This document shows positions 6,996 to 9,167 of a stretch of DNA of 9,167 nt, piece after piece; the stretch's first letter is position 1; every line of letters starts with the position of its first letter. Origin of the DNA: Planctomycetaceae bacterium (GTDB taxonomy: Bacteria > Planctomycetota > Planctomycetia > Pirellulales > Thermoguttaceae); the NCBI GenBank assembly GCA_031267635.1, contig JAIRYX010000493.1, positions 1 through 9,167 of the forward strand, written 5' to 3'. Below the pieces are notes generated by a model. It was not told the origin of the DNA. It made no database searches and saw only the letters and a program-made list of their open reading frames with translations. Made by a program: the position numbers and the translations under genes.

Positions 6996-7000
6996 GAGGA
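6996..7000 (+). promoter_or_regulatory. ribosome binding site GAGGA that decides the GT2 start
   Basis: GAGGA at 6996-7000 is 11 bases before ATG 7012. It sits within the longer open frame that could begin at GTG 6943, ATG 6985 or ATG 6994. A start at 7012 places the conserved KVSVIMGVYN strand at residue 4, as usual for GT2 enzymes, so 7012 is preferred. GGAAA (6976-6980) before ATG 6985 is the main alternative. Confidence 0.5.
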
Positions 7001-7011
7001 AAAATAATATT

Positions 7012-7830
7012 ATGTATCCAAAAGTATCGGTTATCATGGGAGTTTATAACTGTGCATCAACTCTTTCTAATAGTATTGATTCATTGTTAGCCCAAACATT
7101 TACTGATTGGGAACTGATTATGTGTGATGATGGATCAATCGATAATACTTATCAAATTGCGGAAGCATACGCAAAAAAATACCCTAATATCAAATTGATT
7201 AAAAATGAAAAAAATCTCGGTTTGAATCAGACTTTAAATAATTGCTTGAAACTTGCTAAAGGAAAATATATTGCCCGTCAAGACGGCGACGATGAATCAC
7301 TTCCAGCACGTTTTGAAAAAGAAGTTGCTTTTCTTGATAATAATCTCGAATATGCGATAGTAGGATGTGCTAAATATCATTTTGATCAAGATGGTATTTG
7401 GGGATTATCAAAAGGAATAGAATATCCTATAAAATATACATTTATCAAAGGAACGCCGTTTAGTCATCCATGCACAATGGTCCGTCGTGAAGCTTTTGAT
7501 GCGGTTGCTGGATATACTGTTGATGCTCGTTTAATTCGTGTCGAAGATTATCATCTTTGGGCAAAAATGTATGTTCTTGGTTATAAAGGATATAATATTC
7601 AGGAACCTCTTTATATGTTTCGCGATGACTGCAATTCTATGTCACGAAGAAACTTTAAAGCACGTTGGAATGGTTTTTATTTGCGAAATCATATTATTCG
7701 TATGTTTAAATTACCGTTTTATTATCATTTTCTAACGATTCGCCCATTGCTTGTGTGGTGTATTCCTTCATTATTTTATAACTATCTTCATCGACGGTAT
7801 TTGAAACAGATGAATGGTAGAATATCATAA
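7012..7830 (+). CDS. GT2-family glycosyltransferase
   Basis: Predicted 272-residue inverting GT-A enzyme of family 2. The first strand is KVSVIMGVYN (4-13), followed by SIDSLLAQTFTDWELIMCDDGS (21-42) with the nucleotide-binding DD at 39-40. RQDGDDESLPARFEKEV (89-105) carries the DXD-like metal site (91-94). FSHPCTMVRREAFDAVAGY (150-168) is the typical acceptor-side segment, and ED at 178-179 (VEDYHLW) is the likely catalytic base. A YMFRDDCNSMSRR stretch follows (201-213). The C-terminal part (about 236-262) is aromatic and basic and may bind the membrane. Length is normal for short EpsE- or WfgS-like members. The gene is three bases upstream of the polymerase gene, which suggests coupled translation. 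It adds a sugar to the repeat unit; specificity is unknown. Starts at 6943, 6985 or 6994 would add 23, 9 or 6 residues before the fold. Confidence 0.92.
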   Translation: MYPKVSVIMGVYNCASTLSNSIDSLLAQTFTDWELIMCDDGSIDNTYQIAEAYAKKYPNIKLIKNEKNLGLNQTLNNCLKLAKGKYIARQDGDDESLPARFEKEVAFLDNNLEYAIVGCAKYHFDQDGIWGLSKGIEYPIKYTFIKGTPFSHPCTMVRREAFDAVAGYTVDARLIRVEDYHLWAKMYVLGYKGYNIQEPLYMFRDDCNSMSRRNFKARWNGFYLRNHIIRMFKLPFYYHFLTIRPLLVWCIPSLFYNYLHRRYLKQMNGRIS

Positions 7831-7833
7831 ACT

Positions 7834-8997
7834 ATGTTTAATATTATGTCATCATCTCCAGTTTTTAACAACAAGAGCAAAGTATACTTTGGGGAAGTTC
7901 TTTGTTGGTTAAGTTATTTGTTATTAAAACAATTTTATTTATGGGATAGTGGTTTACCCCAACTAGCTGATATTTTTTGGCCATTGTTTTTTATGTTTCA
8001 TATTTTAAATAAAAAATTTTATTTTCGGCAGCTAGATTCTACATATTGGCTTACGGCATTTATTATTTATGCTTTTGTTGTTGACGTGGCGTATTATTTT
8101 TTTTTCAAAGATACAAGTTTTATTATGAGTATTTTATATTGGATTTACAACTATACGATTTTTATATTTGTTATTGATATGTGTTTACGATATGGAAAAA
8201 ACTTTTTACGTTTAACTTTTTATGGATTTTGTTTAGTTATTTTACTTCAATTTTTTATAAATCTTATTGTTCCCAACAGTGGCGAATTTCGTAATACAGG
8301 TTCCTTTGTTAATCCAAATCAATTGGGATATTTTGCCATTCTTTGTACAAGTATTATTCTTTTTACTGGAGATACATTTAAACCAAATAAAAATGATCTA
8401 TTTTTAATTTTGGGGGTTTTGATCTGTTGTTTATATTTAATAAATTTGTCGGGCTCACGTGCTAGCATTCTTGCCGTTTTTATGCTTTTTTTTGTTTATG
8501 CAATTCAGTCAAAACAAAAAATTATTATATTTCTTTTTGGTATATGTTTAATTCTTATGATTATTTATGGTTTTATAAATGACAATATTAACAAGCGCTT
8601 ATATGGCGAGTTTGCTAAAGAAACTTATAAATTAAGTGAAGAAGCAAGCGGACGCGGTTATGACAGACTCTATAATTATCCTGAATTTCTTCTTTTAGGA
8701 GCAGGTCAAGGTGCTTCTGATCGTTTTACAAAAGGGGATATAACTGGGCTTGAAATTCACTCAGCCCCTGCAACAATTGTTTTTTCCTATGGGGTTATAG
8801 GTTCATTGTTTATATTAATTTTTATTTTAAAAGTCGGTTTACTCCAAATAAAAAATTTAATATGGATATGTCCTGTTATGTTTTATAATATTACACATAA
8901 TGGAATACGACAACCTTTTCTTTGGGTTTTTTTAAGTATTATAAGTTACTCTACTTTTTTACAAATGCGATGTAATGAGTCTAATGAAACAAAGTAA
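7834..8997 (+). CDS. wzy: Wzy-like O-antigen/capsule polymerase
   Basis: Predicted 387-residue inner-membrane protein of the Wzy/O-antigen ligase group. About ten hydrophobic segments are visible (near 22-36, 44-58, 71-90, 97-116, 125-147, 163-178, 188-205, 209-224, 228-248, 314-337 and 343-375, some merging). RNTGSFVNPNQLGYFA (153-168), with R153 and NPN at 160-162, is the family hallmark, followed by SGSRASI (206-212). A long periplasmic loop lies at about 250-312, with LGAGQG (288-293) and EIHSAP (308-313), as in the Wzy_C region. R359 may be another conserved arginine. Such proteins join lipid-linked repeat units in the periplasm. It could instead be a ligase, but its place beside Wzx and transferases favours polymerase. 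It is very T-rich, the lowest G+C gene here, as usual for wzy. ATG 7834 has only a weak distant GGTAG (7816-7820); ATG 7846 is an alternative. A nine-T run is at 8097-8105. Confidence 0.83.
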   Translation: MFNIMSSSPVFNNKSKVYFGEVLCWLSYLLLKQFYLWDSGLPQLADIFWPLFFMFHILNKKFYFRQLDSTYWLTAFIIYAFVVDVAYYFFFKDTSFIMSILYWIYNYTIFIFVIDMCLRYGKNFLRLTFYGFCLVILLQFFINLIVPNSGEFRNTGSFVNPNQLGYFAILCTSIILFTGDTFKPNKNDLFLILGVLICCLYLINLSGSRASILAVFMLFFVYAIQSKQKIIIFLFGICLILMIIYGFINDNINKRLYGEFAKETYKLSEEASGRGYDRLYNYPEFLLLGAGQGASDRFTKGDITGLEIHSAPATIVFSYGVIGSLFILIFILKVGLLQIKNLIWICPVMFYNITHNGIRQPFLWVFLSIISYSTFLQMRCNESNETK

Positions 8998-9136
8998 ATA
9001 TACTTGCATATTATTAATTTCTCAACTTAAGCGGTCATGTGCCAGCGAAAAAGAGCCACTGGGGTGTCGGATAATTGTCAAAGCGTGGCTGTTTTTCGCT
9101 GGCACATGTCCGCTTATCCAATGGTTACATCAATGA
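8975..9136 (+). CDS. short hypothetical frame, possibly the cut start of a gene
   Basis: A 53-residue frame begins at ATG 8975 (second ATG 8984), overlapping the end of the polymerase gene by 23 bases, and ends at TGA 9134-9136. Its first residues, MSLMKQSKYTCILLIS, look like a genuine protein start, but the rest runs through the inverted-repeat element at 9028-9116 and is probably not native coding sequence. No good ribosome site is visible. It may be a gene interrupted by the element, or chance. I do not recognise it. Confidence 0.2.
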   Translation: MSLMKQSKYTCILLISQLKRSCASEKEPLGCRIIVKAWLFFAGTCPLIQWLHQ

Positions 9137-9167
9137 TTTTCGAGAGTTAGAGGTAGAAAGGTATTTT
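8998..9167. other. 170-base tail after the polymerase gene
   Basis: It holds the inverted-repeat element (9028-9116). After it, GAAAGG (9156-9161) stands six bases before the window edge, at a distance where a following ATG just outside would be well placed. A frame open from 9075 to the end reads NGYINDFRELEVERYF in its last 16 codons (9120-9167) and may be coding or chance. No terminator T-tract follows the hairpin. Confidence 0.45.
9028..9116. repeat. 31-bp near-perfect inverted repeat, MITE-like element
   Basis: Left arm 9028-9058 and right arm 9086-9116 are reverse complements at 29 of 31 positions (mismatches at the T in GCGGTCATG and the G in AAAAAGAGCC of the left arm). The loop is 27 bases (9059-9085), with one more C-G pair at its base. 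Both ends read TA then AGCGG, so an 85-base element (9030-9114) flanked by a TA duplication is a natural reading. TA duplication is known for IS630/Tc1-mariner transposons and their MITEs; this assignment is inference. As RNA it would be a very stable hairpin and may also end or protect the polysaccharide mRNA. Confidence 0.8.

Noticed and set aside
9028..9116. The inverted repeat as an integron attC site
   Set aside because: The ends lack the GTTRRRY and RYYYAAC core sites, and the arms are nearly perfectly complementary without the typical unpaired bases.

Overview
The window is part of a bacterial surface-polysaccharide (O-antigen, capsule or exopolysaccharide) cluster of the Wzx/Wzy type. 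All convincing genes are on the + strand. The organism cannot be named from the sequence. A Wzx/Wzy set with TviB- and WecB-like sugar-nucleotide enzymes fits a Gram-negative or other diderm bacterium. The truncated first gene belongs to a PD-(D/E)XK-like family that I associate with cyanobacteria, planctomycetes and spirochaetes; this is recalled family knowledge and weak evidence. Base composition falls from left to right: the 60 bases at 1621-1680 (dehydrogenase) contain 34 G+C, and those at 8101-8160 (polymerase) contain 12. This is the usual mosaic look of such clusters.

Layout. 1-285: 3' end of a PD-(D/E)XK-like gene. 286-870: a long gene-free stretch with a well-formed sigma70-type promoter (302-330), a large imperfect palindrome (about 511-724) and a weaker promoter near the first cluster gene. 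871-2190: UDP-N-acetylhexosamine 6-dehydrogenase of the TviB/WbpO type. 2205-3380: a Schlafen/AlbA_2 plus HATPase-like regulator, out of place functionally. 3381-3615: a leader with hairpins. 3616-4782: WecB-type UDP-GlcNAc 2-epimerase, overlapping the Wzx flippase (4773-6134). 6169-6894: GT32 glycosyltransferase. 7012-7830: GT2 glycosyltransferase. 7834-8997: Wzy-like polymerase. 8998-9167: gene-free tail with a near-perfect 31-bp inverted repeat that resembles a MITE. A purine-rich stretch at the edge suggests that another gene starts just beyond.

How the genes work together. The dehydrogenase and the 2-epimerase act on UDP-N-acetylhexosamines and together could supply an acidic amino sugar (GalNAcA or GlcNAcA, or ManNAcA if both act in series). 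The two cytoplasmic glycosyltransferases extend a lipid-linked repeat unit, Wzx flips it across the inner membrane, and Wzy polymerises it. The initiating phosphoglycosyltransferase, chain-length regulator and ligase or export genes are not in the window. I found no whole new system. The least explained items are the palindromic leader, the AlbA_2 gene between two sugar-nucleotide genes, the SD-less hairpin leader of wecB, and the terminal inverted-repeat element.
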